Source: Shinella yambaruensis
GTDB lineage: Bacteria; Pseudomonadota; Alphaproteobacteria; Rhizobiales; Rhizobiaceae
Assembly: GCF_022899355.1 (NCBI RefSeq)
Contig: NZ_JALJCK010000008.1
Span: 186,001 to 250,000, forward strand
Reading direction: 5' to 3'
Length of the DNA stretch: 64,000 nt
Shown: piece after piece, positions 9,376 to 18,717 of the stretch
Numbering within the stretch: the first letter of the stretch is position 1
Layout of the letters: the number at the start of each line of letters is the position of its first letter
Translations under genes and position numbers: made by a program
Notes under the pieces: model-generated
Seen by the model: only the letters and a program-made list of their open reading frames with translations
The model's database searches: none
Told to the model about the DNA's origin: nothing

Positions 9376-9413
9376 GGCCCGGCCGCTTTCTGACGATGGA
9401 GGAAACGAAGATC

Positions 9414-9442
9414 CGGCCGGGCGCGCTATCGGCGCCCGGCCG
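9414..9442 (-). terminator. intra-operon stem-loop after the sugar-binding protein gene
   Basis: A perfect 11-bp stem, CGGCCGGGCGC / GCGCCCGGCCG, with a 7-nt loop. It starts 14 nt beyond the binding-protein stop, before the epimerase-like gene. There is no T-run on the minus strand, so it is better read as an mRNA stabiliser or partial terminator. Confidence 0.6.
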
Positions 9443-9456
9443 TCTGGGAGGCGTGT

Positions 9457-10395
9457 TTAGCGGGCTGCGGTCCAGCCCTTGTAGTCCTTGACGTTTTCGG
9501 CCGTGATGAGCTGCGGGTCGAGCAGCACGACGGGCTCGGCCGGCTTGTTGCCCTTCAGCACCTCGACGCCGAGCTGCAGCGCCTGGCCGGCCATGACATA
9601 GGGATCCTGCGAGGCGGAGGCCTTGATCATGGAATTGCCGCTGGCGAGCGAGGTCTCGATGTCCGGCGCGCCGTCGACCGCGGTGAAGAAGAATTCGCTG
9701 CGGTTCAGCTGCTTGGCGGCGAGCTCGGCGCCGATCGCCGTCGGGTCGTTGATGGCGAAGACGGCGTCGATCTTGTCGAAGCGGGTGAGCAGGCCCTGCA
9801 TCACGGCAAGGCCGCCGTCGCGCGAGCCCTGGCCGTTCTGGTCGTCGGAGAGGATCTTGATGTCGGCATGCTTGCCGAGCGCCTCCTTGCAGCCTTGCAC
9901 CCGCTCGAGGATCGAGGAGGAGGCCGGGCCGTTGATGATGACGACGTCGCCCTTGCCGCCGAGCTTGTCGGCGATGTAGTTGCAGGCTTCTTCACCCGCC
10001 TTGACGTTGTTGGTCATGACGGTGACGTCGGCGCCGGGCGCCGACACGTCGAAGGCGGCGACGACGACGCCGGCGGCCTGCGCCTTCTTCACGGCGGGGG
10101 CGATGGCCTTCGCGTCGACGGCGTTCAGCATGATGATGTCGACGCCGGCGGCGATGAAGCTGTCGACCTGGGAGACCTGCTTGTTGAGGTCATAGTCGGC
10201 CGAGACGGAGATCACCTCGACATTCGGGTTGATCTCCTTGGCGCGGTCCTCGATGCCCTTGATGGTGGCGACGAAGAACGGGTTGCCGAGCAGGCCGACC
10301 GAGATGCCGATCTTGTTGAGGTCCTTGGCGGCTGCGGGCATGGCGAGCGCGGCGGCCAGTGCGGTGCCGACGAGCAACTTTGGCATAAGACGCAT
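9457..10395 (-). CDS. sugar ABC transporter substrate-binding protein (RbsB-like)
   Basis: Periplasmic binding protein of the ribose/allose type, 312 aa. A signal peptide of ~23 aa ends at AAAKDLNK. The mature start IGISVGLLGNPFFVATIKG and the DQNGQGSRDGGLAVMQGLL and FAINDPTAIGA segments are typical of the hinge and ligand-pocket regions. GGAGG precedes the ATG at 10395. It lies downstream of the permease gene in the DeoR-kinase-ATPase-permease-binding protein order. The ligand is probably a ketose, judging by the adjacent 3-epimerase-like gene. Confidence 0.92.
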   Translation of the reverse strand: MRLMPKLLVGTALAAALAMPAAAKDLNKIGISVGLLGNPFFVATIKGIEDRAKEINPNVEVISVSADYDLNKQVSQVDSFIAAGVDIIMLNAVDAKAIAPAVKKAQAAGVVVAAFDVSAPGADVTVMTNNVKAGEEACNYIADKLGGKGDVVIINGPASSSILERVQGCKEALGKHADIKILSDDQNGQGSRDGGLAVMQGLLTRFDKIDAVFAINDPTAIGAELAAKQLNRSEFFFTAVDGAPDIETSLASGNSMIKASASQDPYVMAGQALQLGVEVLKGNKPAEPVVLLDPQLITAENVKDYKGWTAAR

Positions 10396-10460
10396 GTTTT
10401 CCTCCTTTGGTGGCGTTTTGCGCCGTTGTTTCCGGTGACGACCGGTTCGTTCAGCCGGGC

Positions 10461-11444
10461 TCAGGTCCGGCTAATGCCCTTGAGCCTGTAGCGATCGAGG
10501 CCGACGGCGACGATGATGACGAGGCCCTTGATGATGTACTGCCAGATGTCGGAGACCCCGACGAGGATGAGGCCGTTGGACAGCACGGCGATGATGAGGG
10601 CGCCGATCAGCGTGCCCCAGATGGAGCCGACGCCGCCGACGAAGCTGGTGCCGCCGAGGATGACCGCCGCGATGGCGTCGAGCTCGTAGGCCTGGCCGAG
10701 CTGCAGGCCGTTGGCCGCATAGAGCCGGGCCGCCGACATGGCCCCGCCGAGGCCGGAGAGCAGGCCCGACATCGAATAGACGAAGAGCAGCACCAGCGGC
10801 ACCTTGATGCCGGTGAGCCGGGCGGCCTCCGCATTGCCGCCGACGGCGTAGATCCAGGTGCCGAGCACGGTACGCTTGAGGATGAACCAGGAGACGAGGA
10901 TGGTCGCGATGGCGATGACGGCGAGCCACGGCACGCCGAACAGCGTGCCGTTGCCGATGAAGTCGAAGGGCAGGTCCGGGTTGAACACCGTCGTGTCGTT
11001 GCCGAGCAGGCGCGCCACGCCGCGGATCGCCGTCAGCGAGCCGAGCGTCACGATGAAGGGCGGCAGCTTCAGCCAGGCGATGATGGCGCCGTTGAGGAAG
11101 CCGCAGGCAAGGCCCGCGGCGATCGCCGCCGGAATGCCCAGCATGCCGAGGTCCGGCACCAGCGAGACGATGACCGCGATCATCGCCGAGGCGGCAAGGA
11201 TCGAGCCGACGGAAAGGTCGATGCCGCCGGTCAGGATGACGAAGGTCATGCCGGCGGCCAGCACCGTGTTGATCGAGGCCTGCTGCATGACGATCGACAG
11301 GTTGTTGACCGACAGGAAGCGCCCGGAGAGCAGATGGAAGCCGATCGCCAGCAGCACGAGCACCGGCAGCATGCCGAGCGCCGTCAGCGTCGAGCGCAGC
11401 TTCAGCCTGTCCATCCGGGCGTCTTCGGTTTCGCTTGCAGCCAT
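10461..11444 (-). CDS. sugar ABC transporter permease (RbsC-like)
   Basis: Inner-membrane permease of the ribose/xylose class, 327 aa. Hydrophobic segments run throughout. Hallmarks include MTFVILTGGIDLSVGSI near residues 71-87, LGSLTAIRGVARLL and AAVILGGTSFVGGVGSIWGTLIGA near residues 262-285. A single permease gene is present, so a homodimer is expected. A second in-frame ATG lies 10 codons in (MDRLKL). It is flanked by the ATPase and binding-protein genes. Confidence 0.93.
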   Translation of the reverse strand: MAASETEDARMDRLKLRSTLTALGMLPVLVLLAIGFHLLSGRFLSVNNLSIVMQQASINTVLAAGMTFVILTGGIDLSVGSILAASAMIAVIVSLVPDLGMLGIPAAIAAGLACGFLNGAIIAWLKLPPFIVTLGSLTAIRGVARLLGNDTTVFNPDLPFDFIGNGTLFGVPWLAVIAIATILVSWFILKRTVLGTWIYAVGGNAEAARLTGIKVPLVLLFVYSMSGLLSGLGGAMSAARLYAANGLQLGQAYELDAIAAVILGGTSFVGGVGSIWGTLIGALIIAVLSNGLILVGVSDIWQYIIKGLVIIVAVGLDRYRLKGISRT

Positions 11445-11471
11445 GGTTCCGTCCCGTTCCCTTGTTGTCCG

Positions 11472-12998
11472 TCAGGCGGCCTGGCCGGCCGTGCCGGTCG
11501 CCAGCGCCATGATCGCTTCCTGTTCGATCGGCTGCGTCACCTCGCCGGCGATGCGCCCCTCGCGCATCACCAGGACGCGGTCGGCGATGCCGAGGATCTC
11601 CGGCAGGTCGCTGGAGATGACGACCACGGCGATGCCGTTCTCGGCGAGCGCGTCGATGATGCGGTAGATCTCCGACTTGGCGCCGACATCGACGCCCCGC
11701 GTCGGCTCGTCGAGGATGACCGCCCGCGGCTTCGTCTCCAGGAGGCGCGCCAGAAGCGCCTTCTGCTGGTTGCCGCCCGACAGGGCGCCGACATTGATCT
11801 GCGTGCCGGCGGTGCGGATCGACAGGGTCTTGATGGCCGCGAGCGCCCGGTCCCGCGCCTTTGCGAAGTTCAGGACGCCGCCGGCCTTCGCATCCCCGGC
11901 GATGACGCCGATATTGATGTTGTCGCTGATCGACATGTCGAGGAAGAGGCCCAGCGCCTTGCGGTCCTCGGTGAGATAGGCGATGCCGGCATCGAGCGCG
12001 TCGCGCGGCGTGGCGATGGCGAGCGCCTTGCCGTTCAGCGTCACCGTGCCCGTCGCCCGGCGGTCGGCGCCGTAGACGAGGCGGGCAAGCTCCGTGCGGC
12101 CCGAGCCGACGAGGCCGGCAATGCCGAGCACCTCGCCCGCCCGCACCTCGAAGGAGCAGTCGTGCACGCGCACGCCGTCGCCGATGGTGTCCACCGACAG
12201 CACGGCGGGGCGCGCGCCCTCGGCCTGCCGGTGTTCCTTCTTGTAGAAAGACGAGAGGTCGCGGCCGACCATCATGGAGACGAGCGTGCCCGCGGAAAGG
12301 CCTGCGCGCTCCAGCGTGCCGACATAGGCCCCGTCGCGCAGCACGCTGACGCGGTCGGAGAGCTGGTAGATCTCCTCCATGCGGTGGCTGATATAGATGA
12401 TGGCGATGCCGTCGGCCTTGAGGCGGGCGATGACGTCGAACAGCCGGTCGGTCTCGCGCGTGGTCAGCGAGGTCGTCGGCTCGTCCATGACGATGATGCG
12501 GGCCTTGGTCGTCAGTGCCCGTGCGATCTCCACCATCTGCCGCTCGCCGAGCGAGAGCCCGGCGACGCGGCGGGCGGCGGAAAAGCCGATGCCGAGCTGT
12601 TTCAGGATCGGCTCGGCCCGCCGGCGCATCTCGGCGCGGTCGGCAAGGCCGAAGCGCGCGGGCTCGTTGCCGAGGAACATGTTCTGCGCCACCGACAGGT
12701 TGGGGGCGAGCGAAAGCTCCTGGTAGATGACGGCGATGCCATGGGCCTTGGCCTTCAGCGGATCGCCGAGCGTCACCGGCTCCCCGTCGATCAGCACCGT
12801 GCCGCCGGGATCGGCCGTATAGGCGCCCGACAGGATCTTCATCAGCGTCGACTTGCCCGCGCCGTTCTCGCCCATCAGGGCATGCACCTCGCCGGCATGC
12901 ACGGTCAGGTTCACATGCGACAGCGCCTTCGACGCGCCGAACGTCTTGCTGATGTCGCGCATCTCCAGAAGGGCAGGGGCGTCCGTCCGTTCCGTCAT
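11472..12998 (-). CDS. sugar ABC transporter ATPase (RbsA-like, two ATPase domains)
   Basis: Double-domain ATPase, 508 aa. Domain 1 has Walker [10 protein letters not shown], signature [15 protein letters not shown] and Walker [12 protein letters not shown]. Domain 2 has the degenerate [10 protein letters not shown]-loop typical of the family and the signature [15 protein letters not shown] followed by [12 protein letters not shown] chose the ATG at 12998 (MTERTD) because AAGGAG lies 6-7 nt upstream and the start overlaps the kinase stop as ATGA. Confidence 0.94.
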   Translation of the reverse strand: MTERTDAPALLEMRDISKTFGASKALSHVNLTVHAGEVHALMGENGAGKSTLMKILSGAYTADPGGTVLIDGEPVTLGDPLKAKAHGIAVIYQELSLAPNLSVAQNMFLGNEPARFGLADRAEMRRRAEPILKQLGIGFSAARRVAGLSLGERQMVEIARALTTKARIIVMDEPTTSLTTRETDRLFDVIARLKADGIAIIYISHRMEEIYQLSDRVSVLRDGAYVGTLERAGLSAGTLVSMMVGRDLSSFYKKEHRQAEGARPAVLSVDTIGDGVRVHDCSFEVRAGEVLGIAGLVGSGRTELARLVYGADRRATGTVTLNGKALAIATPRDALDAGIAYLTEDRKALGLFLDMSISDNINIGVIAGDAKAGGVLNFAKARDRALAAIKTLSIRTAGTQINVGALSGGNQQKALLARLLETKPRAVILDEPTRGVDVGAKSEIYRIIDALAENGIAVVVISSDLPEILGIADRVLVMREGRIAGEVTQPIEQEAIMALATGTAGQAA

Positions 12999-14389
12999 GC
13001 GCGCTTCTCCTTTCGGGTCCCGGCCTGCATCGCCTCGACCTGCCGGCGCCATTCGCGCCTGTAGGCGTCGAGGCCGGCAAGGGCGGCCGGCGCGGCGACC
13101 GCGCAATCGTTGACGAAGGGGTTCTGGCCGCGGTCCTCGAAGACGAGGGCCGCCGCGCCGAAGGCGCTGCCTTCCGGGTTGGCGCTGGTGTGCACGGTCT
13201 GCCCGGGGCGCAGGGCCGCGAGCACGGCGGCATAGAGCCCCGTCCTGACCAGCCCGCCATCGATGACGATCGTATTGTCGGAGCCGATGAGATCGAGCGA
13301 AAGATCGGTCATCAGCGCGACATAGAGGAGGGCGGCGGCGGCGCGTTCCTCGCCCTCGACGGCCGGGCCGGAAAAGCGCCCGGCATGGCCCGGCACCGGG
13401 CCGCCGGCGGCAAAGGAGGGCAGGGCGAAGGCGCGTTTTGCGATGACGGATGCCAGCGCCTCCTCGCGGACCGGCCGCGTCCAGCCGCCGCTCGCCACGT
13501 CGTATTCCCGCCCGCCCATGAAGCGGATGGTCGCGACCGGCTGGCGGTCGACCGTGACATTCGCCAGCATGTCGCGCGTCTGGTCGAGCCGTTCGAGCGG
13601 GCTTGCCGGATTGAAGACGATCACCCAGGTGCCGGTCGAGACCAGCGTGAAATCGGCAAAGCCGAGCGAGCGGTAGAAATAGAGCGCGGCATTGCTGTCG
13701 TGCACGCCGTTGTGCACCGCGACCTCCACCGTGCGGCCGTCGCCGAGCGTGACGGCGTGCGTGCCGATCACGGCGCCGGCGCGGGAGAACTCCGGCATCT
13801 TGCCGCGCCAGCCCATCCTGTCGACGAGGCTGCTGAAATCGTCCTTAAGCGGCGCCCAGAGGTTGGAATGGCAGCCGAGATAGGAGACTTCGGAGACCTT
13901 CCGGCCGGAGAACCTCCAGCTCCAGAACTGCGGATAGGCAAGGATCGCGTCGGCCTTGTCGAGGAGGTCCGGTTCGCGCGCGTCGAGCCAGAGGAGGTGG
14001 CGGCCATAGTTGAAGCCGAGCGGCAGCGGCGGCGAGAAGGTCTCGCGGAAATCCGGCGCCATGGCGTCGATGCGCGCGGCGATTTCGGCGGGCGGCTCCT
14101 GCTCGTAGTCGAGGATCGGGTGAACGAGCGCATCGCCGGCGGCGAGCGCGAAGGTGCAGCCGTGGCCGGAAAAGGTGACGCTGTCGACGCCATGGGCGGC
14201 GGCGACGCGGGCAAGCTCGTCCTTCATCCAGGCAAGGAGGGCCGCGTCGTCCAGCACCCGCAGGTCCTTCTCCTCCCGCCAGACCGGGCGGGTGCGCGCC
14301 TCGTCGACGACCTTTCCGCCGGAAGAAACGACGAAGAGCTTGGAATTCGTCTTGCCGAGATCGAAGACGGCGATGGGGGCGGTGCTCAA
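12995..14389 (-). CDS. FGGY-family carbohydrate kinase (rhamnulokinase/fuculokinase-like)
   Basis: ATP-dependent sugar kinase, 464 aa. The N-terminal phosphate loop reads [14 protein letters not shown], and [14 protein letters not shown] holds the probable catalytic aspartate. [10 protein letters not shown] and the late [15 protein letters not shown] form the nucleotide half. The start is TTG at 14389, overlapping the DeoR stop as TTGA with GGGAGGG upstream; no better ATG is near. It probably phosphorylates the imported and/or epimerised ketose. A second, unrelated-looking FGGY kinase is at 16435. Confidence 0.87.
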   Translation of the reverse strand: MSTAPIAVFDLGKTNSKLFVVSSGGKVVDEARTRPVWREEKDLRVLDDAALLAWMKDELARVAAAHGVDSVTFSGHGCTFALAAGDALVHPILDYEQEPPAEIAARIDAMAPDFRETFSPPLPLGFNYGRHLLWLDAREPDLLDKADAILAYPQFWSWRFSGRKVSEVSYLGCHSNLWAPLKDDFSSLVDRMGWRGKMPEFSRAGAVIGTHAVTLGDGRTVEVAVHNGVHDSNAALYFYRSLGFADFTLVSTGTWVIVFNPASPLERLDQTRDMLANVTVDRQPVATIRFMGGREYDVASGGWTRPVREEALASVIAKRAFALPSFAAGGPVPGHAGRFSGPAVEGEERAAAALLYVALMTDLSLDLIGSDNTIVIDGGLVRTGLYAAVLAALRPGQTVHTSANPEGSAFGAAALVFEDRGQNPFVNDCAVAAPAALAGLDAYRREWRRQVEAMQAGTRKEKRA

Positions 14390-15165
14390 CTGGTCCCTCC
14401 CGTCCGTGCGATCAGGATGGTGACGCCGGCATCCTCCAGCATCCGGGCGGCGGCGTCCGTCAGGCCGTCATCGGTGATGATCGTGCCGATGCGCGACAGC
14501 GGCAGGGCGACGTTGCGCGGCTGGATGGAGAACTTGCGGCTGTCGGCGAGCAGCACGATCTCGTCGGCGCAGGCCGAAAGCTCGCCGATCACCTTGACCA
14601 GCAGCGGATGGGATTCCAGCAGCCCCTTGCTGCTGATGCCCTGCGTGCCGAGGAAGAAGCGCGAGGCGAAGAAGGCGGGCGAGCCGGCGGCGCTGTCATG
14701 GATGATGCCCGGCTCGCGATAGAGCTCGCCGCCGGCAAGCGAGAGCTGGCAGGTGCCGTGCTCGCCGAGATGGGCGGCCAGCGGCATGGAATTGGTCCAG
14801 ATGCGCAGGTTGCGCTGCGCCAGCAATATGCCGAGCTGATAGCAGGTGGAGCCCGCATGCACGATGATGGAATCCCCGTCGCGCACCAGGCCGGCCGCCG
14901 TTGCGGCGATGGCCCGCTTCGCCTCCACGGCGATGTCGCGGTTCTCGTCATAGGGTTTTGCCGAAAGGCGCCCGCTGTCGGCCGCCTCGCTGGCGGAGAT
15001 GCCGCCATAGACCTTCCGGGCCCGGCCGAGGTCGTGCAGCTTGTCGATGTCGCGACGGATCGTTGCGGGCGACACGCCGAGATGCTCCTGGAGATCGCGC
15101 ACCGAAGCGAAGGGCGTCTCGCGCAGAAGATCGATGATGGCCTTGTGGCGCTCGGTGTCGTTCAC
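14386..15165 (-). CDS. DeoR-family transcriptional repressor
   Basis: 259 aa. The N-terminal helix-turn-helix is at ~20-42 (SVRDLQEHLGVSPATIRRDIDKL), followed by the short wing GRARKVYGGI. The C-terminal sugar-phosphate-sensing domain has the conserved SIIVHAGSTCYQLGILL and the LADSRKF segment. It is the first gene of the minus-strand sugar operon and divergent from the aldolase operon, so it probably represses both until a phosphorylated sugar accumulates. DeoR proteins generally respond to phospho-sugars. The ligand is unknown. Confidence 0.93.
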   Translation of the reverse strand: MNDTERHKAIIDLLRETPFASVRDLQEHLGVSPATIRRDIDKLHDLGRARKVYGGISASEAADSGRLSAKPYDENRDIAVEAKRAIAATAAGLVRDGDSIIVHAGSTCYQLGILLAQRNLRIWTNSMPLAAHLGEHGTCQLSLAGGELYREPGIIHDSAAGSPAFFASRFFLGTQGISSKGLLESHPLLVKVIGELSACADEIVLLADSRKFSIQPRNVALPLSRIGTIITDDGLTDAAARMLEDAGVTILIARTGGTS

Positions 15166-15198
15166 GGATGATCCTCCCGGCGTCTCCCTCGCCGATGA

Positions 15199-15301
15199 AT
15201 GAAGATAATCACACTAACGCGGAACGATCAAGAACGATGACGAAAATTCTTCACTGTTGACGATATGCGATCATGCAAATACCATTCACAAAAAAGTTCA
15301 C
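15199..15301. promoter_or_regulatory. divergent promoter region with candidate DeoR sites
   Basis: Plus strand: TTGACG (15257-15262), 17 nt, TACCAT (15280-15285) is a plausible sigma-70 promoter for the aldolase operon. Minus strand: TTGATC (15231-15226), 17 nt, TTATCT (15208-15203) is a weaker one for the DeoR operon. GAACGAT is repeated at 15222 and 15232 (10-nt phase), and TTCAC occurs at 15250, 15285 and 15297. DeoR-family operators are often phased repeats, so these are the first places to test. Confidence 0.5.
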
Positions 15302-15355
15302 TCAGTTTCCGGCGGGCCGGAAAGCGGGTGGCGGACTGTCTAGAGGAGGGGCCGC

Positions 15356-16438
15356 ATGGCTTCGGGCATTCGGGCGGAGGACAGGGCGGCCTTCGATGCA
15401 TTTCTCGCGCTCTCGAGGGAGATCGGCAGCGATATCCTGAAAACGCAGGGTGCCGGCGGCAACACCTCGTTCAAGCGGGACGGCGTGATGTGGGTGAAGG
15501 CCTCCGGCACCTGGCTTGCCCATGCCGGCGAGCGCGACATCATGGTGCCGGTGGAGGTCGCGCCGCTGGTGGCGGCGCTCAGGGCGCGCGACCCGAGCGC
15601 CGAAAAGGCGACGGATTTCGTCGTGGCGGCGCTCAATGCCTCCGGCCTGCGCCCGTCGATCGAGACCAGCTTCCACGCGGTGCTGCCGCAGGCCGTCGTC
15701 GCGCATTATCACTGCGTCAATGCCATCGCCCTTTCCGTGCTGGCCGGGCGGGAGCGCATCCTCGCCGAGCGCATGGCCGCGCTGCCCGATCTGACCTGGG
15801 CGGCCATTCCCTACCGCCGCCCCGGCACGCCGCTCGCCCACGAGATCGACCGCGTCGCCGCGCGCCGGCCGGACGTGCTGATCCTCTTCAACCACGGCAT
15901 CGTCGTCACCGGCGAGACGGTGGAGGAGGTGCGCGCGCGCATCGCCCGCGTGACCGCCGCCCTTTCGGTGGAGGAGCGGGCGACGGCGCCGGGGGACGCG
16001 GCGCACCTCCAGGCCCTCGCCGAAGGCGTCCCCTTCCATGCCGCCGAGGATGCCGGCAGCCACAAGACCGCGCTCCATCCCGCCAACCTCGCCGTCGCCA
16101 CGGGCGGTTCGCTCTATCCCGACCATGTCATCTTCCTCGGCACGGAGATCGGCGTGCTCGGCGCGGGCGAGACCGTGGCGGCCTATGCGCAGGCGCGCGG
16201 CGCGCGGGGGCTCGACATGCCGAAGATGCTGCTCGTGCCCGACCGGGGCGTGCTGCTCGCCGACGCGCTCACCGCTGGCGGCCGCGTCATGGCGCGCTGC
16301 CTGGCGGAGGTCGTGTCGCGCGTGCCGGAAGGGGCCGCCATCGTCCATCTCGGCAGCGACCAGGAATACGAGCTCACCCATTGGGAGGCCGAGCAATACC
16401 GCCAGGCGCTGGACCGCAAGGCGAGCCAGCGGGCATGA
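15356..16438 (+). CDS. class II aldolase/adducin-family protein with C-terminal extension
   Basis: 360 aa. Residues 1-~225 are a class II (zinc) aldolase/epimerase domain: phosphate loop GAGGNTSFK (33-41), E103, zinc ligands H117 and H119 (AHYHCVNA), and H180 (FNHGIVV). Residues ~230-360 are an extra segment resembling the middle part of larger RhaD-type aldolase/dehydrogenase fusions, but the dehydrogenase is absent. Expected reaction: retro-aldol cleavage or epimerisation of a phosphorylated ketose. GAGGAGG precedes the ATG. The next gene, a ribulokinase-like protein, overlaps by ATGA. Confidence 0.85.
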   Translation: MASGIRAEDRAAFDAFLALSREIGSDILKTQGAGGNTSFKRDGVMWVKASGTWLAHAGERDIMVPVEVAPLVAALRARDPSAEKATDFVVAALNASGLRPSIETSFHAVLPQAVVAHYHCVNAIALSVLAGRERILAERMAALPDLTWAAIPYRRPGTPLAHEIDRVAARRPDVLILFNHGIVVTGETVEEVRARIARVTAALSVEERATAPGDAAHLQALAEGVPFHAAEDAGSHKTALHPANLAVATGGSLYPDHVIFLGTEIGVLGAGETVAAYAQARGARGLDMPKMLLVPDRGVLLADALTAGGRVMARCLAEVVSRVPEGAAIVHLGSDQEYELTHWEAEQYRQALDRKASQRA

Positions 16439-17712
16439 GCGCGGCGCCCGGACCCGCCGTCGCGCTCGGCATCGATCTCGGCACGTCCGGCGTGCGCGCC
16501 GCCGCCCTTGCCGCCGACGGCACGCTCGTCGACATGGCGTCCTCGCCGTTCCCGGATGCCGCGGCCGGCCGCTCGCCCGCCGCGTGGCGGGCCGGCGTCG
16601 GCGCGTGCCTCGGCGAACTTGCCGCGCGCGGGGCGCTTGCCGCCATAACGGGCGTCGCGGTCGACGGCACCTCCGGCACGGTGCTCGCCATCGATGAAGG
16701 CGGCGCGCCGATCGGCGATGCGCTGATGTACAACGATCCCTGTCCGGACCGGGCCATCCTCGACCGGATCGCGGCGTCGGCGCCGGCGGACAGCCCGGCG
16801 CGGGGCGCGACCTCACCGCTCGCCAAGGCCGTCCATCTTTCGCGCCGGGCCGGCGTTCACGCTATCGTGCACCAGGCGGACTGGATCCTCCTGCAGCTCG
16901 GGCTCGCCGCCCCGGCGAGCGACGAGAACAACGCCCTGAAGACGGGCTACGATCTTGCCGCGGAGCGCTGGCCGGACTGGATCGAAGCCTGCGGCATGGA
17001 TGCCGGCCTCCTGCCTGAGGTGAAACGCGCCGGCGCGCCGCTGGCGACCGTCGGTGCGGCGGGCCGGGCCTTCGGCCTGCCGGACGGCTGCCGCTACCAC
17101 GCCGGCACGACGGACGGCTGCGCCTCGTTCCTCGCGACGGGCGCCGCGTCCATCGGCGACGGCGTGACCGCGCTCGGCTCGACGCTGGTCGTCAAGCTCG
17201 CCTCGGCGGAACCGGTCGATGCGGCGGACTACGGCATCTATTCGCACCGCATCCTCGATTTCTGGCTCGCCGGCGGGGCCTCGAATTCCGGGGGCGCGGT
17301 CATCCGCAGCCTTTTCGACGATGCGCAGGTGCGGGCGATGACGCCGCGGCTGCGGCCCGACCGGCCGACCGGCCTTGCCTATTATCCGCTGCTGCGGCCG
17401 GGCGAGCGGTTCCCCGTCAACGATCCCGCCCATGCGCCGCGGCTGGCGCCGCGCCCGGCCGACGACGTCTTCTTCTTCCAGGCGATCCTCGAAGGCATCA
17501 CGGCGATCGAGGCGTCGGGCTATGCGCGGCTGGCGGCGCTCGGCGGCCCGCCCCTGTGCTCGGTGCGCACGGTCGGCGGCGGCGCGGCCAATCCGGCCTG
17601 GACCCGCATGCGGGAGGCGGCGCTCGGGGTTCCCTTCCTGCCGTCGAATTCGGCGGAAGCGGCCGTGGGCACGGCGGCCCTCGTCCTTGCCGGAAAGGAT
17701 CGCTGGCCATGA
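16435..17712 (+). CDS. FGGY-family kinase, D-ribulose kinase (SePSK/XK1)-like
   Basis: 425 aa. The start GIDLGTSGVRAAAL is the phosphate-binding loop; HAGTTDGCASFLATGA and GVTALGSTLVVKL, then YGIYSHRILDFWLAGGASNSGG, match the cyanobacterial/plant D-ribulose kinase branch rather than xylulokinases. GGGAANPAW is the adenine-side motif. Probable reaction: D-ribulose + ATP to D-ribulose 5-phosphate. The start overlaps the aldolase stop as ATGA, and its own stop overlaps the HAD gene as ATGA, so three genes are translationally coupled. Confidence 0.85.
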   Translation: MSAAPGPAVALGIDLGTSGVRAAALAADGTLVDMASSPFPDAAAGRSPAAWRAGVGACLGELAARGALAAITGVAVDGTSGTVLAIDEGGAPIGDALMYNDPCPDRAILDRIAASAPADSPARGATSPLAKAVHLSRRAGVHAIVHQADWILLQLGLAAPASDENNALKTGYDLAAERWPDWIEACGMDAGLLPEVKRAGAPLATVGAAGRAFGLPDGCRYHAGTTDGCASFLATGAASIGDGVTALGSTLVVKLASAEPVDAADYGIYSHRILDFWLAGGASNSGGAVIRSLFDDAQVRAMTPRLRPDRPTGLAYYPLLRPGERFPVNDPAHAPRLAPRPADDVFFFQAILEGITAIEASGYARLAALGGPPLCSVRTVGGGAANPAWTRMREAALGVPFLPSNSAEAAVGTAALVLAGKDRWP

Positions 17713-18551
17713 GCATTGCCCCGAAGACCGACCTTGCGGCGCTGGCGGCCCGCTACGATGCCTTTCTCGTCGACCAGTTCGGCGTGCTGCGGGACGAGGA
17801 CGGCGCCTATCCGGGGGCGAACGAGGCGCTGCTGCGCCTCAAGGCGCTGGGCAGGACCGTCATCGTGCTGTCCAATTCCGGCCGCAGCGGAGACTACAAT
17901 GCCGAACGGCTCGTCAAGCTCGGTTTCGACCGGGCGGGTTTCGACCGCTTCCTCACCTCCGGCGACGTCGCCTACGACATCCTTTCCGGGGAGACGGCCG
18001 GCTCCGCGGCCGGGACACGCTGCCTGACGATCTCCAGCGGCGGCGACCGCAACCTTGCCGACCGCCTCGGCTTCGAGAGCGTCGAGGACGCGGCCCTGGC
18101 CGATATCGTGATCATCTCCGGCAGCGAGGCCGATCGCGTCCCGATGGCGGACTACCGCCGCCGCCTCGCCCCCGCCGCACGGCGCGGCGTGCCCTGCTAC
18201 TGCACCAATCCCGACCGGCACAAGCTCGCAAGCGGCGGTGCCACGGCGCCGGGCGCCGGCAGCATCGCGCTGGCCTACCAGGATCTCGGCGGGCCGGTGC
18301 GCTGGTTCGGCAAGCCCCATCCGGCGATCTACCGGCAGGCGCAGGCGCTGCTCGGGGGGCTTGCAGCCGACCGGATCGTCTGCGTCGGCGACAGCCTGGA
18401 GCACGACATCGCCGGTGCCGCCGGCGCGGGGCTCGCCTCCTGCCTCGTCAGGACGGGCATCCTTGCCGAAAGCACCGGGCCCGAGCTTGCCGCCCTTGCC
18501 GACCGCTATGGCGCGCGCCCTGGTTTCGTCATGGAGCGCTTCGCCGCCTGA
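17709..18551 (+). CDS. HAD-superfamily subfamily IIA (NagD-like) protein with altered motif I
   Basis: 280 aa, probable sugar phosphatase or a non-catalytic relative. Motif I reads FLVDQFGVL: nucleophile D22 is present, but the usual second Asp (acid/base) is F24, as in the poorly characterised branch with DxW/F motifs. Motif II (VLSNSGRSGD), the lysine in WFGKPHPAIY and motif III/IV (CVGDSLEHDIAGA) are present. It is the last gene of the aldolase-ribulokinase operon, so it may dephosphorylate a dead-end sugar phosphate. Confidence 0.82.
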   Translation: MSIAPKTDLAALAARYDAFLVDQFGVLRDEDGAYPGANEALLRLKALGRTVIVLSNSGRSGDYNAERLVKLGFDRAGFDRFLTSGDVAYDILSGETAGSAAGTRCLTISSGGDRNLADRLGFESVEDAALADIVIISGSEADRVPMADYRRRLAPAARRGVPCYCTNPDRHKLASGGATAPGAGSIALAYQDLGGPVRWFGKPHPAIYRQAQALLGGLAADRIVCVGDSLEHDIAGAAGAGLASCLVRTGILAESTGPELAALADRYGARPGFVMERFAA

Positions 18552-18717
18552 AGCCGCCCCGTCCGGGACACGGGTCACCCAACAGTCGCGTCGAGGGCCG
18601 CTGCCGTCGAGCATCCGCCCGGCAACATGGAAATCCTCCTGCGCACGGCGTGCAAACTGTCCGACGGGCACGTGTTCACGGAATGACGCGGCATCGCCCG
18701 CATGCGTCGAGGATCGG

